12,324 bases of DNA from Methanobacteriota archaeon (lineage in GTDB: Archaea; Halobacteriota; Methanomicrobia; Methanomicrobiales; Methanoculleaceae): contig JAEWMO010000171.1 of assembly GCA_023457135.1 (NCBI GenBank), positions 1 to 12,324 on the forward strand, read 5' to 3'. Both the position numbers and the translations under genes were made by a program. The notes below the pieces were generated by a model, which did not search any database, was not told where the DNA came from, and worked only from the letters and a program-made list of their open reading frames with translations. Every line of letters begins with the position of its first letter. Position 1 is the stretch's first letter. Below, piece after piece: positions 1 to 5,820 of the stretch.

Positions 1-58
1 TGTCCCACAACCGCTGCCCGGGAATGGTTTGCGTATACTCTGGCAGCCACAAGATCCG

Positions 59-93
59 TTGTGTATATCAGATCGGGGTTTTGATATACACAA
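59..93. repeat. 12-bp perfect inverted repeat with 11-nt spacer
   Basis: TTGTGTATATCA at 59-70 is the exact reverse complement of TGATATACACAA at 82-93, with an 11-nt spacer. Both arms contain a TATA-like core (GTATAT/ATATAC), so it may be a symmetric protein-binding site or a pair of face-to-face promoter elements. It lies about 250 bp before the Hsp20 start, too far to be its core promoter. The function is inferred. Confidence 0.6.
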
Positions 94-102
94 ACCGGTT
101 TG
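91..102. repeat. 12-bp perfect palindrome
   Basis: CAAACCGGTTTG reads the same on both strands and overlaps the last three bases of the 59-93 inverted repeat. The overlap of two dyads suggests an operator cluster. No binding protein can be named from sequence. Confidence 0.5.
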
Positions 103-175
103 CAGATATCAGCATACTCATAACCGGGCTCCCCCCTTCGGAGCCGGGATCGGAACGGTGATGGTAACTGTCTCG

Positions 176-198
176 ACGGTGCTCAGGAACAGCACCGT
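176..198 (+). other. Hairpin with 8-bp stem
   Basis: ACGGTGCT (176-183) pairs perfectly with AGCACCGT (191-198) around a 7-nt loop. No T-run follows, so it is a weak terminator candidate. It may be a structural or binding element. Confidence 0.4.
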
Positions 199-290
199 GC
201 TCTTCCGGGTCGTCGTGCCGGTGCGGGGGACTGGCCGGGAGTGAAGGATGGAGCGGTTGTCTGGCCGTCCGGATGGAAGACCACGGGAAC

Positions 291-299
291 AACTTATAC
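291..299 (+). promoter_or_regulatory. Predicted TATA box of the Hsp20 gene
   Basis: AACTTATAC is the best archaeal TATA-like element before the Hsp20 gene. Transcription would begin about 25 bp downstream, near 322, leaving a leader of roughly 25 nt that contains the GGAGG site at 342-346. This argues against translation from the upstream ATG at 273. Confidence 0.5.
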
Positions 300-347
300 G
301 AGCGGGGGCATGCAGGCTGCATGACCACCGGCGGAGGAGTTGGAGGA

Positions 348-809
348 ATGGCAGAGAATGAGGTATTGTGCCCGTTTCGGAGGGTATTTGGTCCGGGGAT
401 GTGCGAGGCGCACAGGCGGCTCCACGAGTTGATGGCGGTGCCCGGAGAGCGGATAATGCCCGTGATCCGGGGTGCGGGGATTCCGGTCGATCTCCGGGAC
501 CTTGATGATGAGGTCATGGTCGTCGCCGACCTCCCTGGAGTGGAGAGCAACGATATCACGATACGGCTCACCGGTCCGGACACGCTGCGGATCACAGTCC
601 GGCGCCAGGAGCCGCCTGAGGAGGAACGGGAAGGCTACGCTGTCAGGGAGAGGCCGTCCGGCGATATGGCCCGGATTGTGAACCTTCCTGCATGCGTCAC
701 GGAGGAGGGTGCGACGGCTGCACTCAGGAACGGCGTGCTCGAAGTGCGGTTGAGGAAGGTTCCCGGGGAGGAGGGGATCGAGATCCCGGTCCGTGAAGAG
801 GGCGAATAG
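348..809 (+). CDS. Small heat-shock protein, Hsp20/alpha-crystallin family
   Basis: This 153-residue protein is an ATP-independent holdase chaperone that binds unfolding proteins in the cytoplasm. The alpha-crystallin domain spans about residues 45-137: it opens with GIPVDLRDLDDEVMVVADLPG (only the first part is diagnostic) and ends with the family signature ALRNGVLEV at 125-133. A C-terminal I-x-I motif (Ile144-Glu-Ile146) is present, which in this family docks into neighbouring subunits for oligomer assembly. The short N-terminal arm contains Cys8 and Cys19, which is slightly unusual. I chose ATG 348 because GGAGG lies 1-2 nt upstream of its spacer and a TATA box lies at 291-299; an in-frame ATG at 273 would precede the promoter and add a glycine-rich, unconserved stretch. 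The family is certain; the N-terminus is fairly sure. Confidence 0.93.
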   Translation: MAENEVLCPFRRVFGPGMCEAHRRLHELMAVPGERIMPVIRGAGIPVDLRDLDDEVMVVADLPGVESNDITIRLTGPDTLRITVRRQEPPEEEREGYAVRERPSGDMARIVNLPACVTEEGATAALRNGVLEVRLRKVPGEEGIEIPVREEGE

Positions 810-847
810 GCCAGGCCGTCCCGCACGACCCCCGGAGCCAGAGCACC

Positions 848-866
848 CGCCCCCGGTGAGGGGGCG
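848..866 (+). terminator. GC hairpin after the Hsp20 gene
   Basis: CGCCCCC (848-854) pairs with GGGGGCG (860-866) around a 5-nt loop, followed by a short TTT at 872-874. It could end Hsp20 transcription. The T-run is poor and overlaps the next promoter, so the call is tentative. Confidence 0.35.
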
Positions 867-871
867 CGACG

Positions 872-879
872 TTTAAGTA
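872..879 (+). promoter_or_regulatory. Predicted TATA box for the first SRPBCC gene
   Basis: TTTAAGTA stands out in GC-rich DNA about 97 bp before the ATG at 976. The predicted start of transcription is near 903, leaving a leader of about 70 nt. An AGGAGG Shine-Dalgarno site lies at 963-968 with 7-nt spacing. Confidence 0.5.
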
Positions 880-975
880 TCCCGGGTGCGCCAGAGAGCA
901 CCTGATCCACCCGGATGGTTGCCCCCGAACAGAGGGGCCACCGGGAGCAGGGGCGCGTGAACAGGAGGCATTGTC

Positions 976-1476
976 ATGGCAGAGACGAACATTATCGCTG
1001 AACCCGGAAAGCAGGAGATCATCATGCGGGAGTTCGACGCGCCGCGTGACCTCGTATTCCGGGCCTGCACAGAACCGGAACTGGTAGCGCAGTGGTGGGG
1101 GTCGAAGGGCACCACGACCACGGTCGAGCATATGGACGCAAAGCCGGGCGGCACCTGGCGCGTCATCCTGCGCGACGCCGGGGGCAACACGTTCGCGATG
1201 CACGGCGTCTTCCACGACGTCACCCCGCCCGAGCGGGTCGTCGACACCAGCGAGTACGAGGGCATGCCGGGCCATGTCGTGCTCGAGACGGAGACGTTCG
1301 AGGACCTCGGCGGCGGCAGGACGAGGATGACGGACCATCTGGTCTTCCAGTCGGTCGAGGATCGCGACGGCATGCTCCAGTCGGTCTCGCAGGAGGAGAT
1401 CGCCGAGCCCATGGAGCGTCTCGCCGCCCTTCTTGCAACCCTGATCGCAGAGAAACCGGCGGCGCCGGCGCGGTAG
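976..1476 (+). CDS. SRPBCC/START-like protein, AHSA1 (Hsp90 activator homologue) domain
   Basis: A 166-residue soluble protein with the helix-grip fold of the AHSA1-like branch of SRPBCC proteins, which bind hydrophobic ligands in a deep cavity. Visible signatures are the opening strand plus helix (EFDAPRDLVFRACTEPE, residues 19-35), the hallmark WWG at 40-42, and the central strand region ending in FEDLGGGRTRMT. The start has a very good AGGAGG site. The C-terminus lacks the GW motif seen in many relatives and has a Gln/Glu-rich last helix instead. It is about 30% similar by eye to the second SRPBCC gene at 2137. Its ligand is unknown; despite the family name, involvement with Hsp90 is not implied. 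It converges on the DUF5946 gene with a 40-bp gap. Confidence 0.9.
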   Translation: MAETNIIAEPGKQEIIMREFDAPRDLVFRACTEPELVAQWWGSKGTTTTVEHMDAKPGGTWRVILRDAGGNTFAMHGVFHDVTPPERVVDTSEYEGMPGHVVLETETFEDLGGGRTRMTDHLVFQSVEDRDGMLQSVSQEEIAEPMERLAALLATLIAEKPAAPAR

Positions 1477-1500
1477 ACCCGCGGCTCTCCGGGAGCGGTT

Positions 1501-1514
1501 CGGGGCAATCCCCG
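1501..1514. terminator. Short hairpin between convergent genes
   Basis: CGGGG (1501-1505) pairs with CCCCG (1510-1514) around CAAT, in the 40-bp gap between convergent stop codons at 1476 and 1517. It may act as a bidirectional stop. There is no T-run on either strand. Confidence 0.3.
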
Positions 1515-1516
1515 GT

Positions 1517-2023
1517 TCACTCCCCGTAGAGCGCCCTCTCCGTCGTCTCCCGCACCCACCGGTGCCGGTCCTCCCAGGCTTCCCAGACCGACGCCGCCCA
1601 GCGCATCAGCGCCTCTTCCTTCTCCGCATCCATCTCCGCCGCGAGGACGTCCGCCACGGTCAGGTCTCCCCGGCCTTCCGGGGGTTCAAGCCGCGGCCAG
1701 TCTCTCCGCCTCCTCGCGATCTTCATGTGGGTAAGCTGCACCTCGCGGCCCGTATGCCCCCTCTCCACCGCGAGGTAGAGCCCGATGAGCGCGAACACCG
1801 CCGTTATCGGGCGCATCCGCTCTCCAGCGTGCTGCGCCGCGTAGGCGTCGACCGCGTGCTGGTGGACGAACGCGGCGTCCTGCCGCACGAGGGTCCAGCA
1901 GGTCAGGTCGTAGTACGCCTCCAGGCACTCGCCGGCAGCGTTGTAACGCTCCGCAGGACCGAGGTCCCGGTCGGGGAGCCGGAGCCCGCATCCGGGGCAT
2001 ACCGTGAAAACACCCTCGTCCAT
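1517..2023 (-). CDS. DUF5946 family protein
   Basis: A 168-residue protein of unknown function matching the DUF5946 pattern. The N-terminus has a CPGCG knuckle (residues 9-13) that could bind a metal, followed by RYNAAGEC (26-33) with Cys33, Cys42, and the family's strongly conserved helix HQHAVDAYAAQH (54-65). Later comes ALIGLYLAVERG and a tryptophan-rich C-terminal helix. The His and Cys residues together could form a zinc or other metal site; this is inference. I chose the ATG at 2023 because the upstream in-frame ATG at 2059 adds twelve Gly/Ser-rich residues before the usual CPGCG start, and a GGGAG site precedes 2023. The gene is divergent from the SRPBCC gene at 2137 (113-bp gap) and convergent with the one at 976. 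Relatives often sit near stress or small-enzyme genes, but no reaction is known. Confidence 0.85.
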   Translation of the reverse strand: MDEGVFTVCPGCGLRLPDRDLGPAERYNAAGECLEAYYDLTCWTLVRQDAAFVHQHAVDAYAAQHAGERMRPITAVFALIGLYLAVERGHTGREVQLTHMKIARRRRDWPRLEPPEGRGDLTVADVLAAEMDAEKEEALMRWAASVWEAWEDRHRWVRETTERALYGE

Positions 2024-2121
2024 GGTATAACTCCCTGATCCGTCGCCATCGGGCTTCATCTCATCGGTGCACCCTCAACCGGGAAAGGTTTTTCATGCTG
2101 AAGGTAGGATGCCCGGAAAAA

Positions 2122-2128
2122 AGGAGGT
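2122..2128 (+). promoter_or_regulatory. Start-deciding ribosome binding site
   Basis: AGGAGGT lies 8 nt before the ATG at 2137. It lies inside the longer open frame that begins at 2095, so it decides the start in favour of 2137. Confidence 0.7.
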
Positions 2129-2136
2129 TCAAGACG

Positions 2137-2628
2137 ATGGCAGAGGCTGTTCTGACGGAAGAGAGAGGGAGGTTGTTCATCCAGCGCATCTTCACGGCAT
2201 CGCGGGAACAGGTCTGGAAGGCATGGACGGACCCGGAGGTGATAGCGCAGTGGTGGGGGCCGGCGAGTTTTACGGCGCCGGTCGTCAAAGTCGACCTCCG
2301 CGAGGGGGGCCGGTACCTCTTTGCCATGCGCTCGCCCGAAGGCCAGGAGATCTGGAGCACGGGTGTCTACCGCGAGATTGTCCCGATGGAACGGCTCGTC
2401 TTCACCGACTCGTTTGCGGACGCCCAAGGCAACGTCGTCCCGGCCTCGACCTACGGGATGAGCGGGGACTGGCCGCTGGAACTCCTGGTGACGGTGACGT
2501 TCGAGGAGCACGGCGGCGGGACAAAGATGACCCTGCGGCACGAGGGCCTCCCGGCGGGCGAGCCGATCGAGCAGGCCGAGGCCGGGTGGAACGAGTCGTT
2601 CGACAGGCTCGCGACCGTCCTCGGGTAG
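2137..2628 (+). CDS. SRPBCC/START-like protein, AHSA1 domain (second copy)
   Basis: A 163-residue helix-grip protein of the AHSA1-like SRPBCC group. Residues 15-33 (strand, then a helix ending in WKAWTDPE) are followed by the diagnostic AQWWGP at 37-42, the strand pair around REGGRYLFAM, the FEEHGGGTKMT strand, and a C-terminal helix with GWNESFDRLA. This is the canonical ending that the copy at 976 lacks. The group binds small hydrophobic ligands; the ligand here is unknown. The start at 2137 is set by the AGGAGGT site; an upstream ATG at 2095 has poorer signals. It is followed after 70 bp by the hydrolase operon, with a GC hairpin between, so co-transcription is possible but not shown. Confidence 0.9.
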   Translation: MAEAVLTEERGRLFIQRIFTASREQVWKAWTDPEVIAQWWGPASFTAPVVKVDLREGGRYLFAMRSPEGQEIWSTGVYREIVPMERLVFTDSFADAQGNVVPASTYGMSGDWPLELLVTVTFEEHGGGTKMTLRHEGLPAGEPIEQAEAGWNESFDRLATVLG

Positions 2629-2646
2629 CGGGGTGTTCCGGGTCCG

Positions 2647-2665
2647 CCCGGCCTGCAGGGCCGGG
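2647..2665 (+). other. Hairpin with 7-bp stem between SRPBCC and hydrolase genes
   Basis: CCCGGCC (2647-2653) pairs with GGCCGGG (2659-2665) around TGCAG. No T-run follows, so it may reduce read-through, be a processing site, or be nothing. I see no clear TATA box between it and the ATG at 2699. Confidence 0.35.
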
Positions 2666-2698
2666 TAGCCGTATGGCCGGAGTGGAGCGTGCATCCCT

Positions 2699-3673
2699 AT
2701 GGTCGGTCTCCTGATCCCCCTCATCCTGCTCGGCGCCGCCGTCGCGGGGGTGGCGGTCGTGCTGCGCTACCGGCGCGAGATGCGCGCCGCACGGGAGCGG
2801 ATCGAAGGCCCGGGAAGCCGGGTGGCCCGGACCGGATGCGGGCCGATCGGATATGCCCGGTCCGGGGGCGGCTACCCGGTGCTCGTCGTCCACGGCAACG
2901 CGGGCGGGTTCGACCAGGGGCTGCTGCTCGCCGGGTGGACCATCGACCCGGCGCTCCAGGTCGTCGCGCCCTCAAGGTTCGGCTACCCCGGCACACCCAT
3001 GCCTTCGCGCGCGAGCGTCGCCATGCAGGCGGACGCCTTCGCCTGCCTGCTCGACGCCCTCGCGATCGAGCGGGCCGTCGTCGTCGGCTACTCGGCAGGC
3101 TCCGCCTCGGCGATCCAGTTCGCCCTGCGCCACCCGGAGCGCGTCCCGGCGCTCGTCCTCGTCGAGCCCGTTGCGCCGGGGAAGGGGCCGGTCATGCCGA
3201 GACCCATCTTCACCGTCTTCTTCAGGAACGATTTCGTCTACTGGGCGACGGTCACCTATTTCTACCGGTTCGTCGCAGGGCCGTGGGCCGGCGTACAGGG
3301 ACGGCTCACCACGGACGAGAAAGTAGAGGTCAGGACGCTGCTTTCAAGCCTCCTCCCGGTCAGCGCCCGGGTCGACGGAAGTTCTTTTGACACATACGTC
3401 TCAACCCCCGGCTTGCTCAACGCCTCCGGAAACGACTATCCGTTCGAGGAGATCAGGGCCCCCACGCTGGTGGTCAGCGCCGTCGACGATACGCTGGCGC
3501 TCCACGAGAATGCACGCGCCCTTGCGCAGAGGATTCCCGGCGCCCGCCTTCTCGCCGTGCCGGGGGGCGGCCACATGCTGCTCGGACACCACGAAGTGGT
3601 CCGGCAGGGGATCGCGGAGTTCCTGCACGAAAACGGCATTCCCGGCCTCTCTACGGACCAAAAGGAGAGATGA
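2699..3673 (+). CDS. Membrane-anchored alpha/beta hydrolase
   Basis: A 324-residue protein with an N-terminal hydrophobic segment (residues 3-22) followed by a basic stretch (RYRREMRAARER), which predicts a single membrane anchor. The rest is an alpha/beta hydrolase domain: oxyanion-hole HGN at 65-67, nucleophile elbow GYSAGS with Ser132, probable acid Asp263 or Asp264 in SAVDD, and catalytic His292 in GGGHM. A helical cap lies between the elbow and the acid (about 160-245). The full triad suggests an active serine hydrolase (esterase or lipase-like); the substrate is unknown. The anchor's positive-inside pattern after the segment would place the catalytic domain in the cytoplasm, which is inference. 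It is followed 2 nt later by a second hydrolase, so the two are almost certainly co-expressed. The ribosome site is weak. Confidence 0.88.
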   Translation: MVGLLIPLILLGAAVAGVAVVLRYRREMRAARERIEGPGSRVARTGCGPIGYARSGGGYPVLVVHGNAGGFDQGLLLAGWTIDPALQVVAPSRFGYPGTPMPSRASVAMQADAFACLLDALAIERAVVVGYSAGSASAIQFALRHPERVPALVLVEPVAPGKGPVMPRPIFTVFFRNDFVYWATVTYFYRFVAGPWAGVQGRLTTDEKVEVRTLLSSLLPVSARVDGSSFDTYVSTPGLLNASGNDYPFEEIRAPTLVVSAVDDTLALHENARALAQRIPGARLLAVPGGGHMLLGHHEVVRQGIAEFLHENGIPGLSTDQKER

Positions 3674-3675
3674 TT

Positions 3676-4503
3676 ATGGTATCAGACGAGATTGCACCAG
3701 CGGCAGAGGGCCGCTACGCGCCCGTGAACGGGCTTTCGATGTATTACGAGATCCACGGCGCCGGCCGGCCGCTGGTGCTCCTTCACGGTGCCTTCATGAC
3801 GATCGAGGGCTCGTTTCAGAAGATGCTCCCCACCCTTGCGGAGACCCGGCAGGTCATCGCCGTCGAGCAGCAGGCTCACGGCCGTACCGCCGATATCGAC
3901 CGCCCGCTGACCTACGAAGGGATGGCGGCGGACACCGTCGCCCTCCTCCGGCACCTGGAGATCAGCGAAGCCGACATCTTCGGCTACAGCATGGGGGCCG
4001 CCATCGCTCTCGAGATCGCCGTCCGGCATCCCGACCTCGTGCACAAACTCGTCCTCGCCTCGCCGAGCTACACGAGAGAAGGGTCCTACCCCGAGATGTA
4101 CGAGGGGGAAGAGAACCTGACGCCCGAGGACCTGGCCGGCAGCCCGTTCGCGGAAGAGTATGCCCGGACGGCGCCGAACCCGGACGACTGGCCGGTTCTG
4201 ATCGAGAAGGTGAAGCAGCTCGACCGGGGGTTCCGGGGCTGGACGGCTGAAGAGATCCGGTCGATCCGGGTGCCGACGCTCGTCATCATAGGCGACTCCG
4301 ACGTCACCCGCCCCGAACACGCGGTCGAGATCTTCCGGCTGCTCGGCGGCGGCGTGCCGGGGGATCTCGTCGGGCTCCCGGCCTCGCGTCTCGCGGTCCT
4401 TCCCGGCACGACCCATATCACGCTGATCGACCGCACCGACTGGTTGCTCTCGATGATCGGGGAGTTCCTCGATGCGCCCGCGCCGGAGGCCGGGGGGGCA
4501 TGA
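3676..4503 (+). CDS. Alpha/beta hydrolase (soluble)
   Basis: A 275-residue COG0596-type alpha/beta hydrolase without a signal or anchor. Motifs seen are HG at 37-38 (oxyanion hole), QQAHGRT (65-71), nucleophile elbow GYSMG with Ser105, acid Asp209 in GDSD, and His247 in PGTTHI. Such proteins cleave esters, lactones or similar bonds; the substrate cannot be read from the sequence. AAGGAGA at 3662-3668 is 8 nt from ATG 3676 but only 2 nt from an in-frame ATG at 3670, so 3676 is the likelier start; using 3670 would give a 4-nt ATGA overlap with the upstream hydrolase. The stop overlaps the start of the CPBP protease gene. It resembles the upstream hydrolase only at motif level, so this is not a recent tandem duplicate. 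Confidence 0.9.
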   Translation: MVSDEIAPAAEGRYAPVNGLSMYYEIHGAGRPLVLLHGAFMTIEGSFQKMLPTLAETRQVIAVEQQAHGRTADIDRPLTYEGMAADTVALLRHLEISEADIFGYSMGAAIALEIAVRHPDLVHKLVLASPSYTREGSYPEMYEGEENLTPEDLAGSPFAEEYARTAPNPDDWPVLIEKVKQLDRGFRGWTAEEIRSIRVPTLVIIGDSDVTRPEHAVEIFRLLGGGVPGDLVGLPASRLAVLPGTTHITLIDRTDWLLSMIGEFLDAPAPEAGGA

Positions 4504-5300
4504 GCGCCGGGCGGTCGCCCCCGGCCTTCTTCCTCCTGATCTTCCTCCTCTCCCTCCCGTTCCTCCTCTTTGCCGGCACACCCCTCCCCGGTCCGCTCAA
4601 TCTCCCCGTGAGCGCGTTCATGCTCGTCTGTCCGGCCCTGGCGGCCGCGGTCCTGGTCCGGCGCGAAGAGGGGGCCGGCGGCATCGTGAGGCTGCTCGCC
4701 CGGGTCGCCGACTTCCGGAAGATCGGGGGAGTCTGGTACCTCCCCATCATCCTCCTGATGCCCGCGATCCTGCTCCTCTCCTACGGCGTGATGCTTCTTT
4801 CTGGCCTGCCGCTCCCCGGCGACCCGTATGTGCCGTATCTCCTGATCCCGGTCTTCATCCCCCTCTTCTTCATCGCGGCCGCGTTCGAGGAGGTGGGATG
4901 GATGGGGTATGCCGCCGACCCCCTGCAGGAGCGGCGGAGCGCTCTTGCGACCGCCCTGGTCCTGGGCGTGGTCTGGGCGGCGTGGCACTCCATCCCCTGG
5001 CTCCTCCTCAACACCCCCGCCTGGGCGGCGGGGCAGGCCGTCTCCACGGTCGCGCTCCGGGTCGTCATCGTCTGGCTCTACAACAACACCCACGGGAGCG
5101 TCTTTGCGGCGACCCTCTTCCACGGCATGATGAACGTCGCCGAGTTCTCGTTCCCGAACCTTGGCTCCCACTACAATCCGGTCGTCACCGGGGCGATCGC
5201 TGCGGCCGTCGCCGTTGCCGTGACGGTCTTCTGGGGGCCGGAGACGCTTGCCCAGTTCCGGTATGGGCGCCTGCGTGACCCTTGCTGCCGGCTCTCCTGA
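4500..5300 (+). CDS. CPBP-family intramembrane glutamic protease
   Basis: A 266-residue multi-pass membrane protein of the CPBP/Abi family (CAAX prenyl protease-like). Hydrophobic segments lie at about 9-26, 36-53, 80-101, 113-129, 148-170, 183-194 and 215-236. The three catalytic motifs are present: Glu130-Glu131 in FEEVGWMGY, His163 in WAAWH, and His208 with Asn212 in FHGMMN. In the classical EExxxR motif the Arg is replaced by Met135; substitutions here occur in one branch of the family. Its ATG overlaps the hydrolase stop (ATGA), indicating translational coupling. Members process membrane-associated peptides or prenylated proteins and some act in bacteriocin self-immunity. The substrate here is unknown. 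Confidence 0.9.
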   Translation: MSAGRSPPAFFLLIFLLSLPFLLFAGTPLPGPLNLPVSAFMLVCPALAAAVLVRREEGAGGIVRLLARVADFRKIGGVWYLPIILLMPAILLLSYGVMLLSGLPLPGDPYVPYLLIPVFIPLFFIAAAFEEVGWMGYAADPLQERRSALATALVLGVVWAAWHSIPWLLLNTPAWAAGQAVSTVALRVVIVWLYNNTHGSVFAATLFHGMMNVAEFSFPNLGSHYNPVVTGAIAAAVAVAVTVFWGPETLAQFRYGRLRDPCCRLS

Positions 5301-5307
5301 CCGGAAC

Positions 5308-5315
5308 ATTTATAG
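5308..5315 (+). promoter_or_regulatory. TATA box of the marR-type gene
   Basis: ATTTATAG is a near-consensus archaeal TATA box. Transcription should start about 25 bp on, near 5337, leaving a leader of about 10 nt before ATG 5347, consistent with the absence of a ribosome binding site. The dyad operator at 5313-5333 overlaps its right end, a position suited to repression. Confidence 0.7.
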
Positions 5316-5333
5316 TTAGGCATACCCTAACTA
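5313..5333. promoter_or_regulatory. Predicted MarR operator (site 1)
   Basis: TAGTTAGG (5313-5320) and CCTAACTA (5326-5333) form a perfect 8-bp inverted repeat with a 5-bp spacer, typical in size for a MarR dimer site. It overlaps the TATA box and the predicted transcription start of the regulator gene just downstream, which predicts autorepression. The outer half-sites TAGTT-N11-AACTA recur before lon. Confidence 0.75.
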
Positions 5334-5346
5334 ATGAGCATCGACT

Positions 5347-5766
5347 ATGGCGGCGAGAGTTGAGCACCTGTTCGAAGTCCTTGACCGCCTGATCGCCATC
5401 AGAAACGAATGTTCGAGCCAGATCTTTGCCGAGTGCGGCCTTGGGGAGATGACCGTGAAGCAGATCGCGTATCTGCGCGCGATCGACGGCCAGGCCGACG
5501 TGACCTTCAGCCGGCTTGCCGAGATCACCGGGACCTCGAAACCGACCGTCACGGAGATGGTCAACAGATTCGTCCGGATGGAGTGCGTCTACCGGGAACG
5601 GTGCCCCGGTGACGGCAGGATCGCCTACATCCGTCTCACCGAGAAAGGGCGGATGATAGCAGAAGCCGAACAGAACGCCCTCTCGCGAATGATCGAGAGG
5701 ATGGCGCAGACGCTCGACGACGCCGAGATCGACCTTCTGGTCAAGATTCTCGGGAAAGTCCGGTAA
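5347..5766 (+). CDS. MarR-family transcriptional regulator
   Basis: A 139-residue protein with the MarR layout: N-terminal dimerisation helix (about 3-30), a winged helix-turn-helix (about 35-98) with recognition helix SKPTVTEMVNRFVRM (64-78), a wing whose tip is CPGDGR (86-91), and a C-terminal dimerisation helix (99-138). MarR proteins bind dyad operators as dimers and release on ligand binding or cysteine oxidation. Four cysteines (22, 30, 80, 86) are present; whether they sense redox is open. It sits downstream of its own predicted operator and 54 bp upstream of lon, whose promoter carries the same half-sites. It is followed by a T6 run at the stop. The ligand cannot be predicted. Confidence 0.92.
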   Translation: MAARVEHLFEVLDRLIAIRNECSSQIFAECGLGEMTVKQIAYLRAIDGQADVTFSRLAEITGTSKPTVTEMVNRFVRMECVYRERCPGDGRIAYIRLTEKGRMIAEAEQNALSRMIERMAQTLDDAEIDLLVKILGKVR

Positions 5767-5772
5767 TTTTTT
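5767..5772 (+). terminator. T-run terminator after the marR-type gene
   Basis: TTTTTT directly follows the TAA stop (5764-5766). Archaeal RNA polymerase can stop at such T-runs without a hairpin. It suggests lon is transcribed mainly from its own promoter. Confidence 0.5.
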
Positions 5773-5783
5773 CGCCGGCGACA

Positions 5784-5804
5784 TAGTTAGGTAAAGCAAA
5801 ACTA
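5784..5804. promoter_or_regulatory. Predicted MarR operator (site 2, lon promoter)
   Basis: TAGTT (5784-5788) and AACTA (5800-5804) are separated by 11 nt, the same spacing as in site 1. The left half matches site 1 over nine bases (ATAGTTAGG, 5783-5791); the right half is degenerate. The shared block ends 30 nt before the lon ATG versus 27 nt before the marR ATG. A second dyad, GTAAA (5791-5795)/TTTAC (5806-5810), overlaps it. A weak TATA-like element (ACATAGTTA, 5781-5789) occupies the place of the marR TATA box. Confidence 0.65.
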
Positions 5805-5820
5805 ATTTACTGGAGTAATC

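Larger units (their letters stand above)
1..347. other. Gene-free upstream region with inverted repeats
   Basis: I see no convincing coding region here. Open frames crossing it are antisense to, or out of frame with, the Hsp20 gene and look like GC-driven shadows. It holds a 12-bp inverted repeat (59-70/82-93), an adjoining 12-bp palindrome (91-102), two short GC hairpins (127-145 and 176-198), and the Hsp20 promoter and ribosome binding site at its right end. The left gene neighbour lies outside the window, so part of this DNA may be the promoter of a gene leaving to the left. Confidence 0.6.

Noticed and set aside
29..244. A 71-codon open frame before the Hsp20 gene
   Set aside because: It covers inverted repeats and has no ribosome binding site or family resemblance.
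273..347. Upstream extension of Hsp20 to ATG 273
   Set aside because: It lies ahead of the predicted TATA box, has no ribosome site and adds a Gly-rich segment absent from the usual family start.
3387..4250. Plus-strand open frame spanning the two hydrolases in another frame
   Set aside because: Arg/Pro/Ser-rich out-of-frame reading; both hydrolases are intact in their own frames.
4086..5309. Long minus-strand open frame opposite the second hydrolase and the CPBP gene
   Set aside because: Low-complexity Glu/Gly/Arg/Asp translation and full overlap with two genes that carry clear catalytic motifs.
5334..5363. A nine-codon ORF starting in the marR operator and overlapping the marR start
   Set aside because: The predicted transcription start lies at or after its ATG, it has no ribosome site, and it is short enough to be chance.
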